The position numbers were made by a program, and so were the translations under genes. From the NCBI GenBank assembly GCA_020161245.1, contig JAIUOK010000012.1:22587-86586 (forward strand): DNA of 64,000 nucleotides, given 5' to 3'. The notes under the pieces are model-generated. The model made no database searches. It saw nothing but the letters and a program-made list of their open reading frames with translations, and was not told where the DNA came from. Each line of letters opens with the position of its first letter. The stretch's first letter is position 1. Below are positions 18,089-26,145 of this stretch, piece after piece. The stretch is from Actinomycetota bacterium. Lineage in GTDB: Bacteria > Actinomycetota > Actinomycetes > S36-B12 > CAIYMF01.

Positions 18089-18373
18089 TCAGGAGGAGTG
18101 GACGCGCTTGGGCGCGGCCATCCGGTCGAAGGCGACGTTGACGACGGCGACCGCTGCGGCCGTGGCCACGGCGTAGAGCAGGATCCTGCCGGTGCGCTGG
18201 TCGGGGTCGCTGGCCTTGGGCGGCTCGTGCCCGGTGACCTTCTCGTAGCCCTTGTCCATGATCTTGCGGACCAGCAGCGTGGCTCCGATTGCGGCGATCG
18301 GGAGCAGGATCGTGACCAACGTGTTGGGCTCGACGATCTCGCCGTCGTTGTCGAAGTCGAGCAGGTCGCTCAT
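18089..18373 (-). CDS. DUF4235 family small membrane protein
   Basis: A 94-residue protein with two membrane helices: LVTILLPIAAIGATLLVRKIM and a second at about residues 65-82 (ILLYAVATAAAVAVVNVAF). Between them lies GYEKVTGHEPPKASDPD, typical of the family, which has no known function. GGAGGGG lies before the ATG. It lies 30 bp downstream of the DUF3093 gene on the same strand, so the two are probably one operon. Confidence 0.85.
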   Translation of the reverse strand: MSDLLDFDNDGEIVEPNTLVTILLPIAAIGATLLVRKIMDKGYEKVTGHEPPKASDPDQRTGRILLYAVATAAAVAVVNVAFDRMAAPKRVHSS

Positions 18374-18403
18374 GGGGCCCCTCCAGATGGGAACGCGTCG
18401 GGG

Positions 18404-18895
18404 TCAGCCTGCCACGTCGCCGGCCTGCGCGCGGGCGCGGTCCCGCGCGTCCGCGATGAGGGGCGCGAGCTCCCGCGGCCGCCGGGTCGACACGAGCCAG
18501 TACGGATGGGGGTCGTCCGCGTCGTCGACCTCGACCAGCAGCGACCAGCTGATCCAGCCGCGGATCGTCAGGTAGGCACGGGGATCGGCCTTGCGGCCGC
18601 GCGCCTCGCGGGTGCGCTCGGGATCGAGGACGGCGACGCGGCCGACGACGTCGAGCGGCAGACGGGCACGGCCCGCGCGCAGGACGCCGTGGCCGACGGA
18701 GACCACCGGCGTCGTCGCCAGCAGGACGGCGACGACCACGAGGGCGGACACCACGAACGCCGCGACGCCCGGGCCGGTGCCGAGGCGCCAGCCGTAGGCG
18801 ACGCCGAGGACGAACGACAGCACCAGCGCGACCACCCACAGCCATACCGGCGGGCCCAGCCGCTCCCGGTACAGGACGCCGTCGTCGGTCCTCAT
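18404..18895 (-). CDS. DUF3093 family membrane protein
   Basis: A 163-residue protein with two N-terminal membrane helices (about residues 17-60), then a soluble beta-rich domain ending in PYWLVSTRRPRELAPLI. It corresponds by position to Rv2698, divergent from the thioesterase-dut pair. Function unknown. The ATG lacks a clear Shine-Dalgarno; CAGGCT lies 6 bases upstream, a possible leaderless box. Confidence 0.82.
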   Translation of the reverse strand: MRTDDGVLYRERLGPPVWLWVVALVLSFVLGVAYGWRLGTGPGVAAFVVSALVVVAVLLATTPVVSVGHGVLRAGRARLPLDVVGRVAVLDPERTREARGRKADPRAYLTIRGWISWSLLVEVDDADDPHPYWLVSTRRPRELAPLIADARDRARAQAGDVAG

Positions 18896-18934
18896 GCTCC
18901 GAGCCTGCCACGGGGCCGCAGGGACGCCTCCCGG

Positions 18935-18940
18935 TAGGGT
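18935..18940 (+). promoter_or_regulatory. Candidate leaderless -10 box (TAGGGT)
   Basis: TAGGGT is followed after 7 bases by the GTG of the thioesterase gene, first of the thioesterase-dut pair. Confidence 0.5.
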
Positions 18941-18947
18941 CCGGCAC

Positions 18948-19559
18948 GTGACGAGCGACGCCGGCATCCCGGGCCGCGGCGGCCTCCTGCCCACCACGCC
19001 GCCGCCCGACGCGGTGCTGCCGGAGCGCAACCCCAGCGCTCCCGCGCCGGGACAGCCGATCCCCAGCCACTACAGCCGCTGCTACGTCTGCGGCGACGCC
19101 CACGAGATGGGCCTGGCGCTCCGCGTCGTGGCGGGGGAGGGGCTCTCGCTCACCGGCGAGTTCACCGTCACTGAGCACCACCAGGGAGCACCCGGCCTCG
19201 CCCACGGCGGGCTGCTGACCGCGGCGTTCGACGACGCCCTCGGCTCCCTCAACTGGCTGCTCACCGCCCCGGCGGTGACGGGGCGGCTCGAGACCGACTT
19301 CCGCCGCCCGGTGCCGGTCGGCTCGACCCTGCACATCCACGCCGAGGTCGTCGGGGTCAAGGGGCGCAAGGTGTTCACCCGCGCCGTCGGCCGTCTCGAC
19401 AGCCCGGACGGACCGGTGGCGCTCACCGCGGCGGCCCTGTTCATCCAGGTGCCGATCGAGCACTTCACGACCCACGGCCGTGCCGAGGACGTCGAGCGGG
19501 CGCGGGCCGACCGCGCCGTCCAGCGCAGCGTCGCCAACCTGCCCGAGGTGAACCCGTGA
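18948..19559 (+). CDS. PaaI-type hotdog-fold thioesterase
   Basis: A 203-residue acyl-CoA thioesterase-like protein. The hotdog core starts near residue 45 after a proline-rich leader. [14 protein letters not shown] is the catalytic helix region (Asp in HGG..xxxFDD), and [14 protein letters not shown] is the following strand pair. [14 protein letters not shown] near residue 46 is a Cys pair often seen at the start of this group. Substrate unknown. Its stop overlaps the dut GTG (GTGA). Confidence 0.85.
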   Translation: MTSDAGIPGRGGLLPTTPPPDAVLPERNPSAPAPGQPIPSHYSRCYVCGDAHEMGLALRVVAGEGLSLTGEFTVTEHHQGAPGLAHGGLLTAAFDDALGSLNWLLTAPAVTGRLETDFRRPVPVGSTLHIHAEVVGVKGRKVFTRAVGRLDSPDGPVALTAAALFIQVPIEHFTTHGRAEDVERARADRAVQRSVANLPEVNP

Positions 19560-20020
19560 CCGGTGGCCCCGCCCGGCCGTCCAACGCCGTCGACGTCCTG
19601 CTGCAGCGCATCGACCCCGGCGTCCCGGTCCCGGGGTACGCCCACCCCGGCGACGCCGGCGTCGACCTCGTCACCGCCGTCGACGCCGAGGTGGCGCCCG
19701 GCGAGCGGGTGCTGCTGCCCACCGGCATCGCCATCGCGCTGCCCGAGGGCTACGCCGCGCTGGTCCACCCGCGGTCCGGCCTGGCGGTGAAGTACGGCGT
19801 CTCGCTGGTCAACGCGCCCGGCACCGTCGACGCCGGCTACCGCGGCGAGATCCGGGTGTCGCTGATCAACCTCGACCCGCGCGACGCGGTGGTCCTGCGG
19901 CGCGGCGACCGGATCGCCCAGCTGGTGATCCAGAAGGTCGAGCACGCCGTCTTCCACGAGGTCGAGCGCCTGCCCGGATCCGACCGCGGCGAGGGCGGCT
20001 TCGGGTCGTCGGGGCGCTGA
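19556..20020 (+). CDS. dut: dUTP diphosphatase
   Basis: A 154-residue trimeric dUTPase, which hydrolyses dUTP to dUMP and keeps uracil out of DNA. All five family motifs are present in order: PGDAGVDL (1), PRSGLA (2), [11 protein letters not shown] with the catalytic Asp (3), RGDRIAQLV (4), and [11 protein letters not shown] at the C-terminus (5). Length is standard. The GTG overlaps the thioesterase stop by 4 bases, so it is probably translated by coupling. It matches Rv2697c in order with DUF3093 and DUF3710. Confidence 0.96.
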   Translation: MTGGPARPSNAVDVLLQRIDPGVPVPGYAHPGDAGVDLVTAVDAEVAPGERVLLPTGIAIALPEGYAALVHPRSGLAVKYGVSLVNAPGTVDAGYRGEIRVSLINLDPRDAVVLRRGDRIAQLVIQKVEHAVFHEVERLPGSDRGEGGFGSSGR

Positions 20021-20098
20021 ACCGGCGTCCGCGGGGCATAAGGTCGGAGCAGCGAGTACGAGCGGGGCAGGGGCCCCGCGCCAGCAGGAGGGATCCCG

Positions 20099-20839
20099 GT
20101 GTTCCGACGCCGCAAGGGTGCGCAGGGCGACGACGCCGTCGAGACCGACGTCGATGCCGTGGAGGAGCTCGACGCCGCCGATGACGACGAAGGCGACGCC
20201 GTCGAGGAGGCGCGGCCCGAGGTCGACCGCTCGGCCGGCCCGTTCGACGAGTCCGAGGCCCCCGACGACGGCCTGACCCGCCTCGACATCGGCGGCATGC
20301 GCGTGGCTGCCGCCGACGGCATGGAGCTGCGGCTCGACGTCGACCAGGCCTCGGAGTCGGTCATGGGCGTGACCGCCGTCCTCCAGGACTCCGCGCTGCA
20401 GCTGATGGCCTTCGCCGCTCCGCGCACCGAGGGCATCTGGGACGAGGTCCGCGGCGAGATCCGCCGCAGCCTCGCGGCCCAGGGCCCGGTCGAGGAGCTC
20501 GAGACCGAGTTCGGCACCGAGCTCCGCGCGACGCTGCCGGTCGAGGGCGGTGGAGCCGTCCAGCCGGTGCGCTTCGTGGGCATCGACGGCCCGCGCTGGT
20601 TCCTGCGCGGCCTGTTCAGCGGCCGCGCGGCGCGCGACCGCGAGGCCGCGGCGCCGCTCGAGGCGGTGCTGCGCGCGACGGTCGTCGTCCGCGGCGGCGA
20701 CCCGATGGCGCCGGGCGACCAGATCCCGCTGCGCATCCCCACCGACGTTCCCGAGGGCCTCGACCGCACCGACGGCCCGGCCGAGCGGGCGCCGCTCACC
20801 ATGCCCGAGCGCGGGCCGGAGATCACCGAGATCCGCTGA
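20099..20839 (+). CDS. DUF3710 family protein
   Basis: A 246-residue protein. The first 60 residues are strongly acidic; the conserved domain starts TRLDIGGMRVAAADGMELRLDVDQ and includes LMAFAAPRTEGIWDEVRGEIRRSL and RFVGIDGPRWFLRGLFSG. No enzymatic motif is visible. AGGAGG lies 7 bases before the GTG. The 3' end overlaps the convergent hydrolase gene by 17 bp. It corresponds to Rv2696c by neighbourhood. Function unknown. Confidence 0.85.
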   Translation: MFRRRKGAQGDDAVETDVDAVEELDAADDDEGDAVEEARPEVDRSAGPFDESEAPDDGLTRLDIGGMRVAAADGMELRLDVDQASESVMGVTAVLQDSALQLMAFAAPRTEGIWDEVRGEIRRSLAAQGPVEELETEFGTELRATLPVEGGGAVQPVRFVGIDGPRWFLRGLFSGRAARDREAAAPLEAVLRATVVVRGGDPMAPGDQIPLRIPTDVPEGLDRTDGPAERAPLTMPERGPEITEIR

Positions 20840-21527
20840 GCAGCTCCCGCCCGACCCGGCCGAGCACGCCGGGCTCGGCCGCGGGCGCCAGCCGCGGCAC
20901 GGTCGCCAGCACAGCCCCGGGGATGGCCTCGGCCCACTCGCGGGCCACGTCCTCGGGGTGCAGCGGGTCGTCGGCCAGCGCCACCACGGCGACGGCCGCG
21001 GCCCGCACGCGCGACAGGTCCTCGGCCGACGGCGCCGGGCTCGCCGCCGCGAGCCGCAGCGCCCGTACGAGACCCGCGTCGTCGCCGTCGGACCACGACC
21101 GCTCCAGCTCGTGCAGCACCCAGTCGCCCGAGAGAGCGGGGTCGCTGCGCAGCCGTGCGAGCACCCGGGCCGACCCGTCGCGCTCGATCTCGTCCGCCGT
21201 CGCCGCCGTCAGCCCGGCGACGGCTCCCGGCGGGCCCGTCCACGCCGGCATCACCAGCAGCAGCGCGGGAGCCGTACCGCCCTGCTCGAGGGCCCAGCGG
21301 ACGGCAGCGTGCGCGCCCAGCGAGATGCCGCCGACGATCGACACCGGCCGGCCCGCCCGCGCAGCCGCGGCCGCTGCCTCGTGGATCCGGTCGGCCACCC
21401 GCTCCACGCCATCGCGCGCGTCGACGGCGTCGACGGCGGCGGCCCCGAGGCAGGCCGGCGCGAGCAGGCCGCGCACGACAGCCGGGCGCGACCCGGCGCC
21501 ATGGGCGAGGACGGCGGTCGAGGGCAC
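20823..21527 (-). CDS. Alpha/beta hydrolase
   Basis: A 234-residue hydrolase. The nucleophile elbow is GISLGAHAA with the Ser after I-S; TAVLAHGAGSRP near the N-terminus is the oxyanion-hole HG. LADDPLHPEDVA carries the acid and a likely His-proximal region. It matches the hydrolase next to DUF3710 in M. tuberculosis (Rv2695). I chose the GTG at 21527, which has CAGGAT 6 bases upstream; the longer frame upstream reads through low-quality sequence. Substrate unknown. The last 17 bp overlap the DUF3710 end. Confidence 0.75.
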   Translation of the reverse strand: MPSTAVLAHGAGSRPAVVRGLLAPACLGAAAVDAVDARDGVERVADRIHEAAAAAARAGRPVSIVGGISLGAHAAVRWALEQGGTAPALLLVMPAWTGPPGAVAGLTAATADEIERDGSARVLARLRSDPALSGDWVLHELERSWSDGDDAGLVRALRLAAASPAPSAEDLSRVRAAAVAVVALADDPLHPEDVAREWAEAIPGAVLATVPRLAPAAEPGVLGRVGRELLSGSR

Positions 21528-21572
21528 GGGCGCATCCTGCCCTGTCGGGGATGCCCGGGGGAGCGCAGCGCT

Positions 21573-21578
21573 TACGCT
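21573..21578 (+). promoter_or_regulatory. Candidate leaderless -10 box (TACGCT)
   Basis: TACGCT is followed after 6 bases by the GTG of the OB-fold gene, which has no Shine-Dalgarno. Confidence 0.5.
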
Positions 21579-21584
21579 GGATGC

Positions 21585-21953
21585 GTGAGCACCAAGCAGG
21601 GCTTCCTGTCGCGACTGCTGAAGTCGCAGACCGACCTCGACGCCGACCGCCTCCAGACCGAGGCGGAGGACAAGGGCGCCACTCTGGTCAAGGACTGCCA
21701 GGGCGGATGCGTGTCGACGGTGCAGGGGCGTCTCCGCTCGGTCACCCTGCGCCCGGTCGGCAAGGCCCCCGCGGTCGAGGCCGAGCTCTGGGACGGCAGC
21801 GGCCGCCTCACCCTCCTCTTCCTCGGCCGTCGTCGGATCCCGGGCATCACTCCGGGCCGCTCGATCGTGGTGCACGGGCGCGCGATCCTGCGCGACGGGT
21901 CGGCGGTCATGGTCAACCCGCGTTACGAGCTGCTCCCGGCCTCGGCCGAGTGA
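21585..21953 (+). CDS. OB-fold nucleic-acid-binding domain protein
   Basis: A 122-residue protein. The OB-fold covers about residues 40-118: TVQGRLRSVTLRPVG, a strand pair with ELWDGSGRLTLLFLGRR, and GITPGRSIVVHGRA. Such domains bind single-stranded DNA or RNA. It matches Rv2694c in the conserved block. Its stop overlaps the GTG of the DUF3159 gene (GTGA), so the two are coupled. Confidence 0.82.
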   Translation: MSTKQGFLSRLLKSQTDLDADRLQTEAEDKGATLVKDCQGGCVSTVQGRLRSVTLRPVGKAPAVEAELWDGSGRLTLLFLGRRRIPGITPGRSIVVHGRAILRDGSAVMVNPRYELLPASAE

Positions 21954-22672
21954 GCGGCGTGCAGCGCGACGACGCGCCCGAGCCCGAGGGCTATCCCGAG
22001 GAGGATCTCGGCGCCAGCGGTCTCGAGGGCGGCAGCGGCCAGCCCGGCGACGCCACGACCGAGCAGCTCATGGCGAATGCGATCGGCGGCTGGCGCGGGC
22101 TCCTCGACGGATCGCTGCCGTCGGCGGTCTTCCTCGTGGGCTACATCGTGAGCGGCCAGCAGCTGCGGCCGGCCGTCATCGGTGCGGTCGCCGCGGGTCT
22201 GCTCATCGCGGTCCTGCGCATCGTCCGCAAGCAGTCGCTGCAGCAGGTGCTGTCGGGGTTCCTGGGCGTCGCGTTCTGCGCGTGGTTCGCCTCGCGCACC
22301 GGCAACGCCGAGGACTACTACCTGCCGGGACTGCTCATCAACGCCGTCTACGGCACCGTGCTGGCGGTGTCGTGCCTCGTCGGCCACCCACTGCTCGGCT
22401 ACGGCGTCGGAGCCGCTATCGGCGACGTCACGGGCTGGCGTTCCGTCCCGGAGCAGCGCCGCGCCTACGCGCTGGCGACGTGGTTCTTCGTCGCGGTGTT
22501 CGCTCTGCGCATCGTCGTGCAGCTGCCGCTCTACCTGGCCGGGTCCGTGGCGGCGCTGGGCACTGCGCGGCTGTTCATGGGCTGGCCGCTGTTCGCGCTG
22601 GCGGCCTTCCTGGCCTTCCGCGTGATCAGCACCGCACGGCGCGAGGCGCCCGTGCCCGCCCGCGAGGACTGA
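21950..22672 (+). CDS. DUF3159 family membrane protein
   Basis: A 240-residue protein with an acidic N-terminal tail of about 40 residues and then five to six membrane helices. The family region starts NAIGGWRGLLDGSLPSAVFLVGYI, and QRRAYALATWFFVAVFALRIVVQLPLY lies in the second half. It resembles intracellular-septation or transport-like membrane proteins, but no function is assigned. It is coupled to the OB-fold gene and converges on the ceoC gene with 29 bp between stops. Confidence 0.85.
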   Translation: MSGVQRDDAPEPEGYPEEDLGASGLEGGSGQPGDATTEQLMANAIGGWRGLLDGSLPSAVFLVGYIVSGQQLRPAVIGAVAAGLLIAVLRIVRKQSLQQVLSGFLGVAFCAWFASRTGNAEDYYLPGLLINAVYGTVLAVSCLVGHPLLGYGVGAAIGDVTGWRSVPEQRRAYALATWFFVAVFALRIVVQLPLYLAGSVAALGTARLFMGWPLFALAAFLAFRVISTARREAPVPARED

Positions 22673-22701
22673 CCCGGGCTCGCTGCTGGCTCGTCCGCTC
22701 G

Positions 22702-23358
22702 CTAGTCGGCGAGCAGCTCCTCGAGCGCGGACTCCTGCTCGCTGCTCGACACGAACAGCAGCTCGTCGCCGGACTCGAGGGTGTCGTCGAGGCTGGGCGC
22801 GATGACCCGGGTGTCGCGGATGATGGCGACGAGCGCGGTGTCGACCGGCCAGGTGACGTCGCCGACGCGCGAGCCCACGACGGCCGCGTTGGCCGGCAGG
22901 GTCATCTCGACGAGGTTGGCGTTGCCCTGGCGGAAGGTGAACAGCCGCACCAGGTCGCCGATGCTGACCGCCTCCTCGACGAGGGCGGAGAGCATGCGCG
23001 GCGTCGACACCGCGACGTCGACGCCCCAGGCCTCGTCGAACATCCACTCGTTCTTGGGGTGGTTCACGCGCGCGACGACGCGGGGGACGCCGTACTCGGT
23101 CTTGGCGAGCAGCGACACCACGAGGTTGACCTTGTCGTCTCCGGTGGCGGCGATGAGCACCTGGCAGCCGGGGAGGTCGGCCTCGTCCAGGACGGCGATC
23201 TCGCAGGTGTCGCCGAGCAGCACCTCGGCGCCGGGCACGACGCCCTCGCGGCCCTTCTCGGGGTCCTTGTCGATGAGCAGCACCTGGTGGTAGTTGCTCA
23301 GCAGCTCGCGGGCGATGGCGCGCCCGACCTTGCCGGCCCCGGCGATCGCGACCCTCAC
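22702..23358 (-). CDS. ceoC: TrkA/RCK potassium-uptake regulatory subunit (CeoC)
   Basis: A 218-residue cytoplasmic regulator. The RCK-N Rossmann domain has AIAGAGKVGRAIA at its start and the acidic strand end LLIDKD; GDTCEIAVLDEAD is the next conserved turn. The RCK-C domain runs from about residue 135 (VEMTLPANAAVVG). These subunits bind NAD(H) or ATP and gate potassium transporters. Its GTG overlaps the ceoB stop by 4 bases. In M. tuberculosis the same pair (Rv2691/Rv2692) lies beside an APC-type membrane protein, as here. Confidence 0.9.
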   Translation of the reverse strand: MRVAIAGAGKVGRAIARELLSNYHQVLLIDKDPEKGREGVVPGAEVLLGDTCEIAVLDEADLPGCQVLIAATGDDKVNLVVSLLAKTEYGVPRVVARVNHPKNEWMFDEAWGVDVAVSTPRMLSALVEEAVSIGDLVRLFTFRQGNANLVEMTLPANAAVVGSRVGDVTWPVDTALVAIIRDTRVIAPSLDDTLESGDELLFVSSSEQESALEELLAD

Positions 23359-24020
23359 TCCGCGCCTCCCGGTCCGCCGGCGAAGGCCGCCACGACCTCG
23401 GCGCGGCGCGCCGGGTCGAACAGCACGTGCAGGACGTCGTCGGCCTGGACGACGGTGTCGGCGTCGGGCAGCAGGCCCTCGCCGAACCGGCTGAGGTAGG
23501 CGATCCGGGCGCCGGACTCGCGCTCGAGGAGCGTCATCCGGTGCCCGACCCAGGCCTCGCCGGCGCGGACGATCGTCATGACGACCTTGCCGGAGCTGTC
23601 GCGCCACTCGTCGCCGACGGTCTCGGGGAGGATGCGGCCCAGGATCTGGCCGGTCTGCCAGGCCACGCTCGCGACCGTGGGGATGCCCAGGCGCTGGTAG
23701 ACCTCGGCGCGGCGGGGGTCGTAGATGCGGGCGACGACGTTCTCGACGCCGAAGGTCTCGCGGGCGACGCGCGCGGCGAGGATGTTGGAGTTGTCGCCGC
23801 TGCTCACGGCAGCGAAGGCGTGGGCGCGCTCGATGCCCGCCTCGCGCAGCCGGTCGCGGTCGAATCCGATGCCCGTGATGGTGGTTCCGGAGAACGAGGA
23901 GTGCAGCTTGCGGAAGGAGCTGCTCTCCTGGTCGATGATGGCGACCGAGTGCCCCGCCTCGTCGAGGGTATGGGCGAGCGCCGACCCGACCCGGCCGCAT
24001 CCCATGATGACCACGTGCAC
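23355..24020 (-). CDS. ceoB: TrkA/RCK potassium-uptake regulatory subunit (CeoB)
   Basis: A 221-residue RCK protein, paralogous to the coupled downstream gene. The nucleotide-binding turn is IMGCGRVGSALA, with IIDQESSSFRKL after strand 2; the RCK-C part includes RMTLLERESGARIAYLSRFG. I chose the GTG at 24020, just before HVVIMGCG, which has TAGCGT 8 bases upstream. It is the first gene of the ceoB-ceoC pair and is divergent from the KimA-type transporter across 65 bp. The arrangement suggests the two RCK subunits regulate that transporter or another K+ channel. Confidence 0.9.
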   Translation of the reverse strand: MHVVIMGCGRVGSALAHTLDEAGHSVAIIDQESSSFRKLHSSFSGTTITGIGFDRDRLREAGIERAHAFAAVSSGDNSNILAARVARETFGVENVVARIYDPRRAEVYQRLGIPTVASVAWQTGQILGRILPETVGDEWRDSSGKVVMTIVRAGEAWVGHRMTLLERESGARIAYLSRFGEGLLPDADTVVQADDVLHVLFDPARRAEVVAAFAGGPGGAE

Positions 24021-24085
24021 GAACCGGAACGCTACACGGCGCACTGCCGGGCCCGCCGTGCGGTCGACGCGTATCGTGAGGCCAC
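24021..24085. promoter_or_regulatory. Divergent promoter region of the potassium module
   Basis: Both flanking GTG starts lack a Shine-Dalgarno and have a TANNNT box at the same 8-base distance: TAGCGT (minus, 24029-24034) for ceoB and TATCGT (plus, 24072-24077) for kimA. Both transcripts would be leaderless or nearly so. Confidence 0.5.
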
Positions 24086-26143
24086 GTGTCCAACGTGACG
24101 GGCTCCGCCAAGCGCCTGCTGGTCGGCCGTGCCCTCTCCAGCGAGCAGATGGGCGAGACCCTCCTGCCCAAGCGCATCGCGCTGCCCGTGTTCGCCTCGG
24201 ACGCCCTCTCGTCCAACGCCTACGCCACCCAGGAGATCCTCCTGGTGCTCGCGCTGGGCGGCGCGACCATGTACGCCTACGCCCCGTGGGTCGCCGCGCT
24301 GGTGATCCTGGTGTACCTGGTCGTCGTCCTGTCGTACCGGCAGAACGTCTACGCCTACCCGAGCGGCGGCGGCGACTACGAGGTCGTCACCACGAACCTC
24401 GGTCCGAAGGCCGGCGTGTTCGTGGCCAGCGCCCTGCTCGTCGACTACGTGCTCACGGTCGCGGTGTCGATCGCCGCGGCCGTCGCCAACCTCGCGTCCG
24501 CCTACCCGGTGATCGAGGAGCACAAGACGCAGTGGGCCGTCGGGTTCATCGTGCTCATCACGCTGATGAACCTGCGCGGCGTCCGCGAGTCCGGGCTCGC
24601 CTTCGCCATCCCGACCTACGGCTTCATGGCGGGGATCTTCTTCATGCTCGGCAGCGCCCTGTGGCAGATCTCGCGCGGGGAGGTGCTGCGGGCGGAGAGC
24701 GCCGACTGGCAGGTCGTCCCTGAGCCGGGGTACGTCGGTCTCACCACGATCGCCCTGGTGTACCTCATCGCCAGGGCGTTCTCCTCCGGCACGACCGCGC
24801 TCACCGGCATCGAGGCGATCGCCAACGGCGTGCCGGCCTTCCGCAAGCCCAAGAGCCGCAACGCCGCCGTCACCCTCGCGATGCTCGGCGGCATCGCGAT
24901 GACCATGTTCGCCGGCATCACCTGGCTCGCGCTCTACACCAAGGTGCAGGTGACCGAGTTCGACGAGGACCTGCTCGGCCTGCCCGACGGCCAGGCGCAG
25001 AAGACCGTCATCGCGCAGATCGCCGGGGCGGTGTTCGGCGACGGCACCTTCTGGTTCCTCTACATCTCCTTCGCGACGGCGCTCATCCTGGCGCTGGCGG
25101 CGAACACCGCCTTCAACGGCTTCCCGGTGCTCGGCTCGATCCTGGCGCGCGACGGCTACCTGCCCCGCCAGCTGCACACCCGCGGCGACCGGCTCGCTTT
25201 CAGCAACGGCATCCTCGTGCTGGCCAGCCTCGCGATCCTCCTGGTGATCATCTACCAGGCCGAGGTCACCAACCTCATCCAGCTCTACATCCTCGGCGTC
25301 TTCGTCTCGTTCACGCTGAGCCAGCTCGGCATGATCCGGCACTGGAACCGCAACATGAGGGCAGGTGTCAGCGCCAGCGAGAAACGCAGGATGATGACGA
25401 GCCGCACGATCAACGCCATCGGCTTCGTCATGACCGGCAGCGTGCTCGTGATCGTCCTGCTGACGAAGTTCACGCACGGCGCCTACATCGTCGTCGTCGC
25501 GATGCCCCTGATCTACCTGCTCATGCAGTCGATCCGCAAGCACTACGACACCGTCAGCCTCGAGCTCGCCGCCGGCGACAACGAGCAGGTGACGCTGCCC
25601 GCGCGCGTGCACGCCGTCGTCCTCGTCTCGAAGGTGCACAAGCCCACGCTGCGCGCACTGGCCTTCGCCCGGGCTACGCGGCCGTCCACGCTCGAGGCGG
25701 TGACCGTCGACGTCGACACCGACAGCACCGAGCGGCTCTCCGCGGAGTGGGACCGCCGGCAGCTGCCGGTGCCGCTGCGGGTGCTCGAGTCGCCCTACCG
25801 CGAGGTGACGCGGCCGATCCTCGACCACGTCAAGAACCTCCGCCGCAGCAGCCCCCGTGACCTCGTGATCGTCTACGTGCCCGAGTACGTCGTGGGCCAC
25901 TGGTGGGAGCAGCTGCTGCACAACCAGAGCGCGCTGCGGCTCAAGAGCCGGCTGCTCTTCCTGCCCGGCGTCATGGTGTGCGCCGTGCCCTGGCAGCTGA
26001 TGTCCAGCGAGCTGGTGGCCGACCGGCCGGATCCGCTCGGGCCGGGGTCGGTCCGCCGCGGAGAGCCCACCGCCGAGATCCAGGAGGCGGTCGTGGCCGC
26101 CGAGATCGACGCCGAGGACGGCGTCGCGGGCCGACGGGGCTGA
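24086..26143 (+). CDS. kimA: KimA-type potassium transporter (APC superfamily)
   Basis: A 685-residue membrane protein. It has about twelve helices over residues 40-470, then a cytoplasmic domain of about 200 residues. It agrees with Bacillus KimA (YdaO) throughout: RLLVGRAL at the start, FASDALSSNAYATQEILL, LSYRQNVYAYPSGGGDY, LLVDYVLTVAVSI, RAFSSGTTALTGIEAI, and near the C-terminus LHNQSALRLKSRLLF. KimA is a high-affinity K+/H+ symporter held off by c-di-AMP in Bacillus. Here two RCK genes are divergent from it, so regulation may run through them. The TrmA-like gene starts 2 bp after the stop. Symbol is by family resemblance; an amino-acid permease is the alternative. Confidence 0.82.
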   Translation: MSNVTGSAKRLLVGRALSSEQMGETLLPKRIALPVFASDALSSNAYATQEILLVLALGGATMYAYAPWVAALVILVYLVVVLSYRQNVYAYPSGGGDYEVVTTNLGPKAGVFVASALLVDYVLTVAVSIAAAVANLASAYPVIEEHKTQWAVGFIVLITLMNLRGVRESGLAFAIPTYGFMAGIFFMLGSALWQISRGEVLRAESADWQVVPEPGYVGLTTIALVYLIARAFSSGTTALTGIEAIANGVPAFRKPKSRNAAVTLAMLGGIAMTMFAGITWLALYTKVQVTEFDEDLLGLPDGQAQKTVIAQIAGAVFGDGTFWFLYISFATALILALAANTAFNGFPVLGSILARDGYLPRQLHTRGDRLAFSNGILVLASLAILLVIIYQAEVTNLIQLYILGVFVSFTLSQLGMIRHWNRNMRAGVSASEKRRMMTSRTINAIGFVMTGSVLVIVLLTKFTHGAYIVVVAMPLIYLLMQSIRKHYDTVSLELAAGDNEQVTLPARVHAVVLVSKVHKPTLRALAFARATRPSTLEAVTVDVDTDSTERLSAEWDRRQLPVPLRVLESPYREVTRPILDHVKNLRRSSPRDLVIVYVPEYVVGHWWEQLLHNQSALRLKSRLLFLPGVMVCAVPWQLMSSELVADRPDPLGPGSVRRGEPTAEIQEAVVAAEIDAEDGVAGRRG

Positions 26144-26145
26144 CG

